Shown here one piece after another: positions 43,778 to 53,603 of a stretch of DNA of 64,000 bases. The stretch covers positions 1 to 64,000 of the forward strand of contig JAIRVR010000031.1 in assembly GCA_031253795.1 (NCBI GenBank). Direction: 5' to 3'. Below the pieces are notes generated by a model, which had not been told where the DNA came from, ran no database searches, and saw only the letters and a list, made by a program, of their open reading frames with translations. Source of the stretch: Burkholderiaceae bacterium. Its GTDB lineage: Bacteria > Pseudomonadota > Gammaproteobacteria > Burkholderiales > Burkholderiaceae_C. Numbering within the stretch: position 1 is the stretch's first letter; each line of letters opens with the position of its first letter. Made by a program: the position numbers and the translations under genes.

Positions 43778-46524
43778 ACGGCAGCACGGCGGCCCGTGCC
43801 GGGGACTGGGTCGTGCGCCTGCAGGGCGTGCGCCAGCGCTATGGCACGACCGTGGCCCTGGCGGGCATCGACCTCGACATTCCCGCGGGCCGCATGGTCG
43901 GCCTGATCGGGCCGGACGGCGTGGGCAAGTCCAGCCTGATGGCCCTGGTGTCGGGCGCGCGCCGCATCCAGGAAGGCCGCGTCGAAGTGCTGGGCGGCGA
44001 CATGGCCCTGCGCCGCCACCGCGATGCCGTGTGCCCGCGCGTGGCCTATATGCCCCAAGGCCTGGGCCGCAACCTCTACCCCACCCTGTCGGTGGAGGAA
44101 AACCTGCAGTTCTTCGCGCGCCTGTTCGGCCATGACGCGGCCGAGCGGCGCCGGCGCATCGACGACCTGACCCAGGCCACGGGGCTGCACAAATTCCTGG
44201 CGCGGCCGGCGGGCAAGCTGTCGGGCGGCATGAAGCAGAAGCTGGGCCTGTGCTGCGCCCTGATCCACGACCCCGACCTGCTCATACTCGACGAGCCCAC
44301 CACGGGCGTGGACCCGCTGGCACGCGCCCAGTTCTGGGATCTGATCGCGCGCATTCGCGGCCAGCGTCCGGGCATGAGCGTGCTGGTGGCCACGGCCTAT
44401 ATGGACGAGGCCCAGCGCTTCGACTGGCTGGTGGCCATGGACGAGGGCCGTGTGCTGGCCACGGGCACACCGGCCGAACTGCTGCAGCGCACGGCCAGCA
44501 GTTCGCTGGAGCAGGCTTTCATCGCCCTGCTGCCCGAGGAGAAAAAGCGCGGCCATGCCCCCGTGACCATTGCGCCCCTGCCCGCGGGCGGTGAAGACGA
44601 TATCGCCATCGAGGCCAGCGGCCTGACCATGCGCTTCGGCGACTTCGTGGCCGTGGACCATGTGTCCTTTCGCATACGCCGCGGCGAAATCTTCGGCTTC
44701 CTGGGCTCCAACGGCTGCGGCAAGAGCACGACCATGAAAATGCTGACCGGCCTGCTGCCGGCCAGCGAGGGCCAGGCCTGGCTGTTCGGCCAGCCCGTGG
44801 ATCCGCGCGACATCGCCACGCGCCGCCGCGTGGGCTACATGACCCAGGCCTTTTCGCTGTATGGCGAACTGAGCGTGCAGCAGAACCTGGTGCTGCATGC
44901 GCGCCTGTTCAGCGTGCCCGCGGACCAGATAGGGCAGCGCGTGGACGAGATGCTGCAGCGCTTCGACCTGGACACGGCGCGCCACAGCCTGCCTGCCAGC
45001 CTGCCGCTGGGCATGCGCCAGCGCCTGTCGCTGGCCGTGGCCATGGTGCACAAGCCCGAGCTGCTCATCCTCGACGAGCCCACCTCGGGCGTGGACCCCG
45101 TGGCACGCGACGGCTTCTGGCGCCTGCTGGTGGAGCTGTCGCGCCGCGACCGGGTCACCATCTTCATCTCCACCCATTTCATGAACGAGGCCGAGCGCTG
45201 CGACCGCATGTCCATGATGCATGCGGGCAAGGTGCTGGACAGCGACACGCCGGCGCACCTGGTGGCCAAGCGCGGCGCGGCCACGCTGGAGGAGGCCTTC
45301 ATCGGCTACCTGATGGATGCGGGCGGTGGAGAGGCACCGGCTCCGGCGCAGGCCGTGCCGATGGAGCCTGCCGTGGCGGCGCCCGCGCAGCGGCGCCGCC
45401 GCTTCAGCGCCCAGCGCATGTTCAGCTACCTGTGGCGCGAAAGCCTGGAACTGCAGCGCGACCCCGTGCGCGCCACCCTGGCCCTGGTGGGCTCGCTGAT
45501 CCTGATGTTCGTCATGGGCTATGGCATCAGCCTGGATGTGGAAGATCTGCGCTTTGCCGTGCTGGACCGCGACCAGACCACGATCAGCCGCAGCTATGCC
45601 CAGAGCCTGTCGGGTTCGCGCTACTTCATCGAGCAGCCGCCGCTGTCCGACTACGGCGAGCTCGACCGCCGCATGCGCAGCGGCGAGCTGGCCCTGGCCA
45701 TCGAGATTCCGCCGGGCTTTGCCCGCGACGTGCTGCGCGGCAGCCCGGTGCAGGTGGGCGCGTGGTTCGACGGCGCCATGCCCACGCGCGCCGAAACCGT
45801 GCAGGGCTATCTGCAGGGCATCCACCAGCACTGGCTGGCCGAGCAGGCGCGCGAGCGCCTGGGCGCCTCGCCTGGCGGCCTCATGGGCATTCAGACGCGC
45901 TTTCGCTACAACCCCGATGTACGCAGCCTGCCGGCCATGGTGCCGGCCGTCCTGCCCCTGCTGTTGCTGCTGCTGCCGGCCATGCTCACGGCCCTGGCCG
46001 TGGTGCGCGAAAAGGAAAGCGGCTCCATCACCAACCTCTACGTCACACCGGTCACGCGCACAGAATTCCTGCTGGGCAAGCAGTTGCCCTACGTGGCCCT
46101 GGCCATGCTGAACTTCGTGCTGATGTGCCTGCTGGCGGTCACCGTCTTCGGCGTGCCGGTGACGGGCAGCTTCACGGCCCTGGCCTTGGCGGCACTCATC
46201 TTCAGCGGAGCCTCCACCGGGTTCGGCCTGCTGGCCTCCACGCTGACGCGCAGCCAGATCGCCTCCATGTTCCTGGTGCTCATCGGCACGCTGATACCGA
46301 CCACGCAGTTCGCAGGCCTGGTCGATCCCGTGTCCTCGCTGGAAGGCGCGGGCCGCATCATCGGCGAGTCCTATCCGGCCAGCCACATGATCGCCATCAG
46401 CCGCGGCGTGTTCAGCAAGGCCCTGGGCCTGCGGGACCTGGCAGGCTCGTTCTGGCCGCTGCTGCTGTCGGTGCCCATCATCATGGGCCTGGCCATTGCG
46501 CTGACGAAAAAGCAGGAAAGCTGA
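43774..46524 (+). CDS. RbbA-like double-ATPase/ABC-2 permease fusion
   Basis: The 916-aa protein contains two ATP-binding domains and a C-terminal ABC-2 membrane domain. NBD1 (about residues 12-240) has Walker [10 protein letters not shown] (46-54), signature [10 protein letters not shown] and Walker [16 protein letters not shown]2 (about 285-510) has [11 protein letters not shown] and [11 protein letters not shown], but its signature region reads [10 protein letters not shown], a weakened LSGGQ. The permease part (about 555-916) begins with a large periplasmic loop. This is the architecture of RbbA/YhiH. RbbA was also reported to be ribosome-associated; here the OM factor and adaptor argue for export. 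Overlaps the adaptor gene by 4 bp; the second permease starts 1 bp after its stop. Confidence 0.92.
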   Translation: MNGSTAARAGDWVVRLQGVRQRYGTTVALAGIDLDIPAGRMVGLIGPDGVGKSSLMALVSGARRIQEGRVEVLGGDMALRRHRDAVCPRVAYMPQGLGRNLYPTLSVEENLQFFARLFGHDAAERRRRIDDLTQATGLHKFLARPAGKLSGGMKQKLGLCCALIHDPDLLILDEPTTGVDPLARAQFWDLIARIRGQRPGMSVLVATAYMDEAQRFDWLVAMDEGRVLATGTPAELLQRTASSSLEQAFIALLPEEKKRGHAPVTIAPLPAGGEDDIAIEASGLTMRFGDFVAVDHVSFRIRRGEIFGFLGSNGCGKSTTMKMLTGLLPASEGQAWLFGQPVDPRDIATRRRVGYMTQAFSLYGELSVQQNLVLHARLFSVPADQIGQRVDEMLQRFDLDTARHSLPASLPLGMRQRLSLAVAMVHKPELLILDEPTSGVDPVARDGFWRLLVELSRRDRVTIFISTHFMNEAERCDRMSMMHAGKVLDSDTPAHLVAKRGAATLEEAFIGYLMDAGGGEAPAPAQAVPMEPAVAAPAQRRRRFSAQRMFSYLWRESLELQRDPVRATLALVGSLILMFVMGYGISLDVEDLRFAVLDRDQTTISRSYAQSLSGSRYFIEQPPLSDYGELDRRMRSGELALAIEIPPGFARDVLRGSPVQVGAWFDGAMPTRAETVQGYLQGIHQHWLAEQARERLGASPGGLMGIQTRFRYNPDVRSLPAMVPAVLPLLLLLLPAMLTALAVVREKESGSITNLYVTPVTRTEFLLGKQLPYVALAMLNFVLMCLLAVTVFGVPVTGSFTALALAALIFSGASTGFGLLASTLTRSQIASMFLVLIGTLIPTTQFAGLVDPVSSLEGAGRIIGESYPASHMIAISRGVFSKALGLRDLAGSFWPLLLSVPIIMGLAIALTKKQES

Positions 46525-46525
46525 C

Positions 46526-47656
46526 ATGAGCCTTCGCCACTTCGCCAATATCTACCGGCTCGGCGTCAAGGAACTGTGGAGCCTGTGGCGCGACCCCGTG
46601 CTGCTGGTGCTCATCGCCTACGTGTTCACCGTGTCCATCTACACGGCGGCCACGGCCATGCCCGAGACCCTGCACAACGCACCCATAGCCATCGTGGACG
46701 AGGACGGCTCGCCGCTGTCGCAGCGCATCGCAGGCGCCTTCTACCCGCCGCAGTTCGCGCCGCCGGCCATGATCGACCGCACGCAGATGGACCGCGGCAT
46801 GGATTCGGGCACCTACACCTTCGTGCTCAACATACCGCCCCACTTCCAGCGCGACGTGCTCGCGGGCCGTGCCCCCGACCTGCAGCTGAACGTGGACGCC
46901 ACGCGCATGAGCCAGGCCTTCACGGGCAACAGCTATGTGCAGCAGATCGTCTCGGGCGAAGTCGGCGAATTCGTGCGGCGCTTCCGTGGCAGCAGCGCCC
47001 TGCCCGTGGACCTGGTGCCGCGCGCGCGTTTCAACCCCTCGCTCGACAAGGTCTGGTTCGGCGGCCTGATGCAGATCATCAACAACGTCACCATGTTGTC
47101 CATCATCCTGACCGGGGCAGCCCTGATCCGCGAGCGCGAGCATGGCACCATAGAACACCTGCTGGTCATGCCCGTGACACCGACCGAGATCATGCTGGCC
47201 AAGGTCTGGTCCATGGGACTGGTGGTGCTGGCCACGGCCTTCGCCTCGCTCAACCTCGTGGTGCGCGGCGCCCTGGGCGTGCCCATCGAGGGCTCGCTGC
47301 CCCTGTTCCTGGCTGGAGCCGCACTGTGCCTGTTCGCCACCACATCGCTGGGCATCTTCCTCGCCACCCTGGCACGCAACATGCCGCAGTTCGGCATGCT
47401 GCTGGTCCTGGTGCTGCTGCCGCTGCAGCTGCTGTCGGGCGCGATGACGCCACGCGAAAGCATGCCGGCCCTGGTGCAGGACATCATGCTGGCTGCACCC
47501 ACCACGCATTTCGTCGAGCTGTCCCAGGCCATTCTGTACCGGGGAGCGGGCCTGGACGTGGTCTGGAAGCCCTTTCTGGCACTGGCCGCCATCGGCTCGC
47601 TGCTGTTCGCCCTGACCCTCACCCGATTTCGCAAAACCATCAGCCAGATGGCCTGA
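46526..47656 (+). CDS. YhhJ-like ABC-2 permease
   Basis: The 376-aa inner-membrane protein has one N-terminal helix, a periplasmic domain (about residues 50-175) and five C-terminal helices (about 180-370), the ABC-2 export permease layout. LGVKELWSLWRDPVLLVLI and GGLMQIINNVTMLSIILTGA are typical. It probably forms a heterodimer with the membrane part of the RbbA-like protein. The gene is 1 bp after that protein's stop, so expression is coupled. Confidence 0.92.
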   Translation: MSLRHFANIYRLGVKELWSLWRDPVLLVLIAYVFTVSIYTAATAMPETLHNAPIAIVDEDGSPLSQRIAGAFYPPQFAPPAMIDRTQMDRGMDSGTYTFVLNIPPHFQRDVLAGRAPDLQLNVDATRMSQAFTGNSYVQQIVSGEVGEFVRRFRGSSALPVDLVPRARFNPSLDKVWFGGLMQIINNVTMLSIILTGAALIREREHGTIEHLLVMPVTPTEIMLAKVWSMGLVVLATAFASLNLVVRGALGVPIEGSLPLFLAGAALCLFATTSLGIFLATLARNMPQFGMLLVLVLLPLQLLSGAMTPRESMPALVQDIMLAAPTTHFVELSQAILYRGAGLDVVWKPFLALAAIGSLLFALTLTRFRKTISQMA

Positions 47657-47699
47657 TTCCGTTCCGCCGCAAGGCTTTTCCATCAGCAAGGAGTTACCC

Positions 47700-48191
47700 A
47701 TGAGTGCACAGACCATTCCCCTCCATCTGCTCAAGGCCCTGCTCGAACTGCAGCTGCACCTGGGCCGGCTGCTGCAGGAAAGCGGCCAGCAATGGCTGGA
47801 GCATGCCGCACGCACCGGCCCCGAGCGCATCGCGGAAACCGGCAGCGAAATCGAGGGCCTGCAGCAGTCCGGCAGCTGGCAGGAACTGGCCACCCTGCCG
47901 GCCCAGGCCTTCTGGCGCCATGCCCACCTGCGCATGGGCCACGCCCAGGCCCTGGTACAGACCGCCGTGGCCAGCCAGATGGCACTGACCCAGGGCATGC
48001 AGCAGGCCGTGCAGGACTGGCAGCGCCAGGTGGCCGGCGTGCTGGGCGGCGAACAGGGCGTGGCCGACCCCACCGTGCCCTGGAGCGATCTGCTGGCCCG
48101 CTGGACATCCGCCGTCCAGGCCGTGGCCAGCCCTGGCCATGCGCATCCGGCCGAGACCGCCCCGGCCCAGGCCAGCGCCCAGGCCCACTGA
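47700..48191 (+). CDS. phasin-like protein
   Basis: The 163-aa protein is mostly amphipathic helix with a Gln/Ala-rich composition (LELQLHLGRLLQESGQQWLE; MALTQGMQQAVQDWQRQVAG) and a disordered Ala/Pro tail, as in phasins that coat polyhydroxyalkanoate granules. It is followed by a DUF3141 gene with a PHA-synthase-like active site, which strengthens the idea. AAGGAGTT precedes the ATG. The match is based on composition and context only; a coiled-coil partner of the next protein is an alternative. Confidence 0.6.
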   Translation: MSAQTIPLHLLKALLELQLHLGRLLQESGQQWLEHAARTGPERIAETGSEIEGLQQSGSWQELATLPAQAFWRHAHLRMGHAQALVQTAVASQMALTQGMQQAVQDWQRQVAGVLGGEQGVADPTVPWSDLLARWTSAVQAVASPGHAHPAETAPAQASAQAH

Positions 48192-48287
48192 GCCTGGCCG
48201 GGCAATGCCCGGCCACCGCAGGCCCGGCATGTGCGGGCCGCCATCTGCAAGCAACGGCACGCCATGCCGGGAAAGGGAGTGGGCCAG

Positions 48288-50606
48288 ATGAACCAGGATA
48301 TCGAGAGCCGCGGCGCCACGGACGCAGCCGGCCCGTGGACCGATCCGCTGACGCTGTCGCGGCATGCCGTGCAGTACGCCACCGATGCCTGGCAGCGCAC
48401 GCTGCTGTATGCCGACATACGGCGCCAGCGCGGCAACCAGTACCGCGAACACCTGGCCGAGGAGATCCCCAATGTGCTGAGTTTCTCGGCCGAGATCGTG
48501 CTCTCGGGCCTGGAACTGCCCCGCCCCGTCAACTACGGGCTGGCGCGCATCCAGCCCATGGCCGGCACCACGGTGGACCCGGCCAGGCGGCCCTTCATCG
48601 TCGTCGATCCACGCGCCGGTCATGGGCCCGGCATCGGCGGCTTCAAGCCTGACAGCGAGATCGGCGCGGCCCTGAAGGCCGGCCATCCCTGCTATTTCGT
48701 GGGCTTTCTGCCCGACCCCGTGCCCGGCCAGACCGTCGAGGACGTGATGCGTGCCGAAGCCGAGTTCGTGCGAAAGGTCGCCGAGCTGCACCCTGAAAGC
48801 CGCGGCAAGCCCGCGGTCATCGGCAACTGCCAGGCCGGCTGGCAGATCCTGATGACGGCCGCCGTTTGGCCCGAGCTCTTCGGTCCCATCATCGTGGCCG
48901 GGGCACCGCTGTCCTACTGGGCCGGCGACAACCCCATGCGCTATGGCGGCGGCCTGATGGGCGGCAGCTGGATGACGGCGCTGACCAGCGACATGGGCGC
49001 GGGCCGCTTCGACGGAGCCTGGCTGGTGCAGAATTTCGAGAACCTCAACCCCGCCAACACCCTGTGGGGCAAGCAGTACCAGGTCTATGCCGAGGTGGAC
49101 ACCGAAGGCCCGCGCTACCTGGGCTTCGAGAAGTACTGGGGCGGCCATGTCTTCCTCGAAGGCCGCGAGATGCAGTACATCGTGGACAACCTGTTCATCG
49201 GCAACCGCCTGGCCACGGCCGAGCTGACCACCTCGGACGGCGTGCGCATCGACCTGCGCAACATACGCTCGCCCATCGTGGTGTTCTGCTCCTATGGCGA
49301 CAACATCACCCCGCCGGGCCAGGCCCTGGGCTGGATCACCGACCTGTACCGCGACGACGAGGACATCGCGGGCCACGACCAGACCATCGTCTTCGCCACC
49401 CACGACAGCATCGGCCATCTGGGCATCTTCGTTTCGGGGGCCGTAGGCCGCAAGGAGCACCGCGAATTCGCGGAACACATCGACATCATCGACCTGCTGC
49501 CCGCAGGCGTTTACCGCGCCGAAATCGCCGACCGCCCTGCGGGCGTACCTGCCCAGGAGCTGACCGACCATGCCTATCTGATGAAGATACGCCGCAGCGG
49601 CCTGGACGAGGTGCGCTCCATCGTCCGGCCCGACCCCGAGAGCGAACGCCATTTCGCGGCCGCGGCACGGGTCTCGGAGATCAATCTGGCCCTGTACCGC
49701 AATACCTTGCAGCCCTGGGTGCAGGCCCTGTCCACGCCGCTGTCGGCACGCTGGCTGCAGGCCATGCACCCGCTGCGCGTGGGCTACGAATGCTGGTCGG
49801 ACTCCCATCCGCTGGCGCCCGCCGTGGCACGGGCCGCCGAGCAGGCACGCGAGGACCGCCGGCCCGTCGCCGCCGACAACCCGTTCCTGCAGGCCCAGGA
49901 GGCCGTATCCCAGGCCATCGTGCAGTGGCTGGACAGCTACCGCGACCAGCGCGACACCATGCAGGCACGGCTGTTCCACGGCATCTACGGCTCGCCCCTG
50001 GTCCAGGCCCTGGCCGGCCAAAGCCGCCAGGACGAGGGACCTCCGCGCCCCCACCCCGGAGAATCGCCCGAGCACTGCCAGTACATGGCGCAGCAGCTGG
50101 CACACCTGCACGACAGCCTGGACCATGGCGGCCTCTACGAGGCCGTGATCCGCGCCCTCTTCCATGTGCTGCGCGCGCGCGGCGAGGCCGATGAGCGCCA
50201 TTTCCGCCATGCCTGGCGCCTGCTGCAAGACCACCTGGGGGGGCTGCCGCCGGACATGGCGCAGTTCCGGCGCACCGTGCGCCAGCAGGCCCTGCTGATG
50301 CAGCGCGAGCCCGAGGCCGCCATGGCCGCCATCGCCCGCCTGCTGGCGGCCTCGCCGGCAGGCGACATACGCTGGGGCATGGCCACGGTCGAGGAACTGT
50401 CCCGCCAGGGCGGTCCACTCAGCGACACCGAGCAGGAACGCCTGCAGCAGGCCCTGGCCTGCTTCGCCCAGGCCCTGCAGGCGGCCGAGCCGCCAGCCGA
50501 ACCCGCCGCTGCGCACGCCGCTGCGCATGCCAAGATCGCCTCCAAGCCCCGCCCTCCCTCACGCGGACCTGCAACGCGTGCACGCACCAGCACCAGAAAA
50601 CGATGA
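48288..50606 (+). CDS. DUF3141 family alpha/beta-hydrolase, PHA-synthase-like
   Basis: The 772-aa protein has an alpha/beta-hydrolase core (about residues 80-400) with a nucleophile elbow VIGNCQAGWQ, where Cys replaces the usual Ser, as in PHA synthases (GxCxG). An acidic residue in CSYGDNITPPGQ and His in THDSIGHLGIFVS complete a plausible triad. The last 350 residues are helical and unique, with a basic, low-complexity tail. The start chosen is MNQDIESR (48288) with GGGAG upstream. The stop overlaps the MaoC-Pta gene (ATGA). Function is undetermined; acyl-CoA polymerisation or acyl transfer is suggested by context. Confidence 0.8.
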   Translation: MNQDIESRGATDAAGPWTDPLTLSRHAVQYATDAWQRTLLYADIRRQRGNQYREHLAEEIPNVLSFSAEIVLSGLELPRPVNYGLARIQPMAGTTVDPARRPFIVVDPRAGHGPGIGGFKPDSEIGAALKAGHPCYFVGFLPDPVPGQTVEDVMRAEAEFVRKVAELHPESRGKPAVIGNCQAGWQILMTAAVWPELFGPIIVAGAPLSYWAGDNPMRYGGGLMGGSWMTALTSDMGAGRFDGAWLVQNFENLNPANTLWGKQYQVYAEVDTEGPRYLGFEKYWGGHVFLEGREMQYIVDNLFIGNRLATAELTTSDGVRIDLRNIRSPIVVFCSYGDNITPPGQALGWITDLYRDDEDIAGHDQTIVFATHDSIGHLGIFVSGAVGRKEHREFAEHIDIIDLLPAGVYRAEIADRPAGVPAQELTDHAYLMKIRRSGLDEVRSIVRPDPESERHFAAAARVSEINLALYRNTLQPWVQALSTPLSARWLQAMHPLRVGYECWSDSHPLAPAVARAAEQAREDRRPVAADNPFLQAQEAVSQAIVQWLDSYRDQRDTMQARLFHGIYGSPLVQALAGQSRQDEGPPRPHPGESPEHCQYMAQQLAHLHDSLDHGGLYEAVIRALFHVLRARGEADERHFRHAWRLLQDHLGGLPPDMAQFRRTVRQQALLMQREPEAAMAAIARLLAASPAGDIRWGMATVEELSRQGGPLSDTEQERLQQALACFAQALQAAEPPAEPAAAHAAAHAKIASKPRPPSRGPATRARTSTRKR

Positions 50607-52045
50607 ACATTTCCCTTTCTTCCGATGCCGGCACGGCGGCCGAGAGCCTGGCCCTGCTGCGCAACCGCAGCTTCGATGAACTGCAGGTGGGCGACAGCGC
50701 CAGCCTGGAACGCACACTGGGCAGCCAGGACCTGCGCCTGTTCGCCGCCCTGTCCGGAGCTGCCGTGGCCGACGAGCCAGGCAAGGGGCGGGACCCATGC
50801 GAGGACGACACGGCCCTGATCGGCCATGGCATGTGGGGGACCCTGCTGCTGGCCTCGGTGCTGGGTACGCGCCTGCCCGGGCCGGGCACCACCCTGGTAG
50901 GCCAGACCCTGCGCTTTCTCGCTCCGCTGGCTGCCGGCGACCGGCTGACCGTGCGCGTGCAGGTGATGGAAAAGCAGGCCGAGCAGCGCCAGGTCACTCT
51001 GGCCCTGGACTGCAGCAACCAGCACGGCATGCCCGTGATCGAAGGCCTGGCCACCGTGCACGCACCCGACCATGTCATCGAACGCGCACGCACCAGCCTG
51101 CCCGAGATCCGGCTGGACCCGGGCGGCAGCGAGGGCCTGCAGCGCCTGATGGCCCATGTGGCGGGCCTGCCCGCCATCCGCGTGGCCGTGGTCCACCCCT
51201 GCGATGAACCCAGCCTGTCGGCGGCGCTGGAGGCACGCCGCGAAGGCCTGATCGATCCCGTGCTGGTGGCGCCGCGTGCCCGGCTGGAGGCCGTGGCCGC
51301 CGAGCACGGCCTGGACCTGGGCGGCCTGCGCATCGAGGACGTGGCCCACAGCCATGCGGCGGCCACGCGCGGTGCCGAGCTGGCCGCCGCGGGCGATGTC
51401 GAGGCCATCATGAAGGGCAGCCTGCACACCGACGAACTCATGGCCGAGGTCGTGGCCTCGGCCTCGGGCCTGCGTACCAAGCGGCGCGTCAGCCACTGCT
51501 TCGTCCTGCAGACACCGCACTACCCGCGGCCCTTCATCGTCACGGACGCCGCCATCAATCTCGCGCCCGACCTGCAGCAAAAGGCCGACATCGTGCGCAA
51601 TGCCATTGCCCTGGCCCACGCCATCGGCGTGCCCGAGCCCAAGGTCGCCATTTTGGCCGCCGTGGAAACCGTCAGCCCCCATATGCCGGCCACCCTGGAC
51701 GCCGCGGCCCTGTGCAAGATGGCCGACCGTGGCCAGATCGCGGGTGGTGTGCTGGACGGCCCCCTGGCCTTCGACAATGCCGTGTCCATGGCCGCCGCGC
51801 GCACCAAGGGCATTGCCTCGCCGGTCGCGGGCCAGGCCGACATCCTGGTCGTGCCCGACCTGGAAAGCGGCAACATGCTGGCCAAGCAGCTCATGTACAT
51901 GGGCGAGGCCGCCAGCGCCGGCATCGTCATGGGTGCCAAGGTACCCGTCATCCTGACCAGCCGCGCCGACAGCCGCGCATCGCGCATCGCCTCCTGTGCC
52001 ATCGCCCTGCTGCTGGCCCATCGCTACCGGGACACCCCCCCATGA
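50603..52045 (+). CDS. bifunctional MaoC-like dehydratase/phosphotransacetylase
   Basis: The 480-aa fusion has an N-terminal MaoC hot-dog domain (about residues 20-155; HGMWGTLLLASVLGTRLPGP carries the catalytic His) and a C-terminal phosphate acetyl/butyryltransferase domain (about 175-475; MKGSLHTDELMAEVV, PDLESGNMLAKQLMYMG). It would interconvert acyl-CoA and acyl-phosphate in the cytosol, with the hot-dog domain acting on the enoyl or hydroxyacyl form. It overlaps the genes on both sides by 4 bp. The next gene is the kinase that turns acyl-phosphate into ATP. Confidence 0.92.
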   Translation: MNISLSSDAGTAAESLALLRNRSFDELQVGDSASLERTLGSQDLRLFAALSGAAVADEPGKGRDPCEDDTALIGHGMWGTLLLASVLGTRLPGPGTTLVGQTLRFLAPLAAGDRLTVRVQVMEKQAEQRQVTLALDCSNQHGMPVIEGLATVHAPDHVIERARTSLPEIRLDPGGSEGLQRLMAHVAGLPAIRVAVVHPCDEPSLSAALEARREGLIDPVLVAPRARLEAVAAEHGLDLGGLRIEDVAHSHAAATRGAELAAAGDVEAIMKGSLHTDELMAEVVASASGLRTKRRVSHCFVLQTPHYPRPFIVTDAAINLAPDLQQKADIVRNAIALAHAIGVPEPKVAILAAVETVSPHMPATLDAAALCKMADRGQIAGGVLDGPLAFDNAVSMAAARTKGIASPVAGQADILVVPDLESGNMLAKQLMYMGEAASAGIVMGAKVPVILTSRADSRASRIASCAIALLLAHRYRDTPP

Positions 52046-53271
52046 ACCAGACAAACCCGTCCGATGCCCCCGCCCGCGACCTGGTCGTGGTGCTCAACTG
52101 CGGCTCGTCCAGCATCAAGTTCGCCGTCTTCGACGCCACGGCCCGGCCGCTGCCGCGCAGGCCGCTGTGGAATGGCAAGGTCCAGGGCATAGGCGGGCCG
52201 GCACCCGATTTCGGCGAAACCGGCGTACCGCCCTTCGCCATCGACCTGGAGGCCGAGCACCCCTACCGTGCGGCCCTGCAGCTGATCCGCGAGCGCATCC
52301 TGGCGCGCCTGGCCAGGCTGGGCACGGGCCGCGTGGCCGCCGTCGCACACCGCGTGGTGCATGGCGGCAGCCGCTACTTCGAGCCCGTACGCGTCGACCA
52401 GGGCGTACTGGCCGACCTCAGGACCTATATCCCGCTGGCACCGCTGCACCAGCCCTTTGCGCTGGAGGCCATGGAAATCCTGCTGCGCGAACGGCCCGAC
52501 ATCGTCCAGGTGGCCTGCTTCGACACGGCCTTCCACCACAGCCTGCCCAAGGTGGAGCAGCTGCTCCCGCTGCCGCATGCCGCCTGGGAGCGCGGCCTTC
52601 GGCGCTACGGCTTTCATGGCCTGTCCTACGAATACATGGCGACGGCCCTGCCCGAACGCCATGGCGATCTGGCGCGTGGCCGCACCATCGTCGCCCACCT
52701 GGGCAGCGGCGCCAGCCTCTGCGCCATGGACCAGTTGCGCAGCGTGGGCACGACCATGGGCTTTTCGGCGCTGGATGGCCTGATGATGGGCACGCGCACG
52801 GGCGCCCTGGACCCTGGCGCCGTCCTCTATCTGATGGAGATCGAAAAGCTCAGCCTGCAGGAAGTGGGCCACGTGCTCTACCACGAGTCGGGCCTGCTGG
52901 GCGTCTCGGGCAGTTCGTCCGAGCCGCGCGTGCTGCTGCCGCTGGAGGCTGGAGACGATGCCCGTGCCGAGCGCGCCCGTGATGCCATGGCGCTGTATGT
53001 GCGCCGCATCGTGCGTGAGATCGGTGCCCTGGTCGCCGTGCTCGGCGGGCTGGACCTGCTGGTGTTCACGGCCGGTGTGGGCGAGCACAGTGCCGAGGTG
53101 CGCCGACGCGTCTGCGAGGCGCTGGGCTTTCTCGGCCTGCACCTGGACGCCCAGGCCAATGCCGGCGATGCCGCCGTGATTTCAGCGGCCGGCAGCGCGG
53201 TCACGGTGGGCGTGGAACCGACCAACGAGGAGTGGGTGGCAGCGCGCCACGCGCTGCGCTGGCTGGCCTAG
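52042..53271 (+). CDS. ackA: acetate/propionate kinase
   Basis: The 409-aa ASKHA-fold kinase makes ATP and acetate from acetyl-phosphate (or a short-chain homologue). The signature VLNCGSSSIKFAVF near the N-terminus, VAHRVVHGGSRYF, IVAHLGSGASLCA and FTAGVGEHSAEVRR are intact. With the phosphotransacetylase just upstream it forms a substrate-level phosphorylation route, useful when respiration is limited, which agrees with the FNR box upstream of the operon. It is the last gene; its TAG overlaps the chorismate mutase stop on the other strand (CTAG). Confidence 0.94.
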   Translation: MNQTNPSDAPARDLVVVLNCGSSSIKFAVFDATARPLPRRPLWNGKVQGIGGPAPDFGETGVPPFAIDLEAEHPYRAALQLIRERILARLARLGTGRVAAVAHRVVHGGSRYFEPVRVDQGVLADLRTYIPLAPLHQPFALEAMEILLRERPDIVQVACFDTAFHHSLPKVEQLLPLPHAAWERGLRRYGFHGLSYEYMATALPERHGDLARGRTIVAHLGSGASLCAMDQLRSVGTTMGFSALDGLMMGTRTGALDPGAVLYLMEIEKLSLQEVGHVLYHESGLLGVSGSSSEPRVLLPLEAGDDARAERARDAMALYVRRIVREIGALVAVLGGLDLLVFTAGVGEHSAEVRRRVCEALGFLGLHLDAQANAGDAAVISAAGSAVTVGVEPTNEEWVAARHALRWLA

Positions 53272-53603
53272 GGCCTGGGTTCGCGCAGCCGCGCGAATTC
53301 GCGGTGCTCGTAGGCGATGCATTCCTCCATGAGGTGGCGGTAGACCGCCTCCATCATGTCGGGCTGGCCCCCCTCGGTCCCGGCGCGCTCGCGCACCCGG
53401 TGCACGATGGCCTCGATGCGGCCCTCGTCGCGCACCTGGGAAGCGCTGGCCTTGATGCGCGCCGCCTGGCACATATAGCCCATGCGCGTGACCAGCAGGG
53501 GCACCAGCACGTCGTCCAGCGCGTCGACATTGCGACGCACCTCCTGCATGTCGGCGCAGTGCTGCACCAGATCGATGGCGCGCGGCGATGTGTCCGTGCT
53601 CAT
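53268..53603 (-). CDS. AroQ-type chorismate mutase
   Basis: The 111-aa helical protein fits the AroQ fold: MQEVRRNVDALDDVLVPLLV carries the N-terminal Arg, RIKASASQVRDEGRIEAIV the middle Arg, and MEECIAYEHREF the closing helix. It should convert chorismate to prephenate for Phe/Tyr synthesis, or act as a related chorismate-using mutase/lyase. It overlaps the 3' end of trpE by 4 bp, so both enzymes competing for chorismate are made from one message. A regulatory interaction with TrpE is possible but not shown. Confidence 0.85.
   Translation of the reverse strand: MSTDTSPRAIDLVQHCADMQEVRRNVDALDDVLVPLLVTRMGYMCQAARIKASASQVRDEGRIEAIVHRVRERAGTEGGQPDMMEAVYRHLMEECIAYEHREFARLREPRP

Noticed and set aside
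43774-46524. Treating the RbbA-like protein as a ribosome-associated ATPase only
   Set aside because: It is encoded with an outer-membrane channel, adaptor and second permease, so an export role is better supported.
43441-48532. Long minus-strand open frames (1035 and 683 codons) opposite the ABC exporter genes
   Set aside because: They are composed of Gln/His/Gly/Arg-rich shadow sequence antisense to clear ABC transporter domains.
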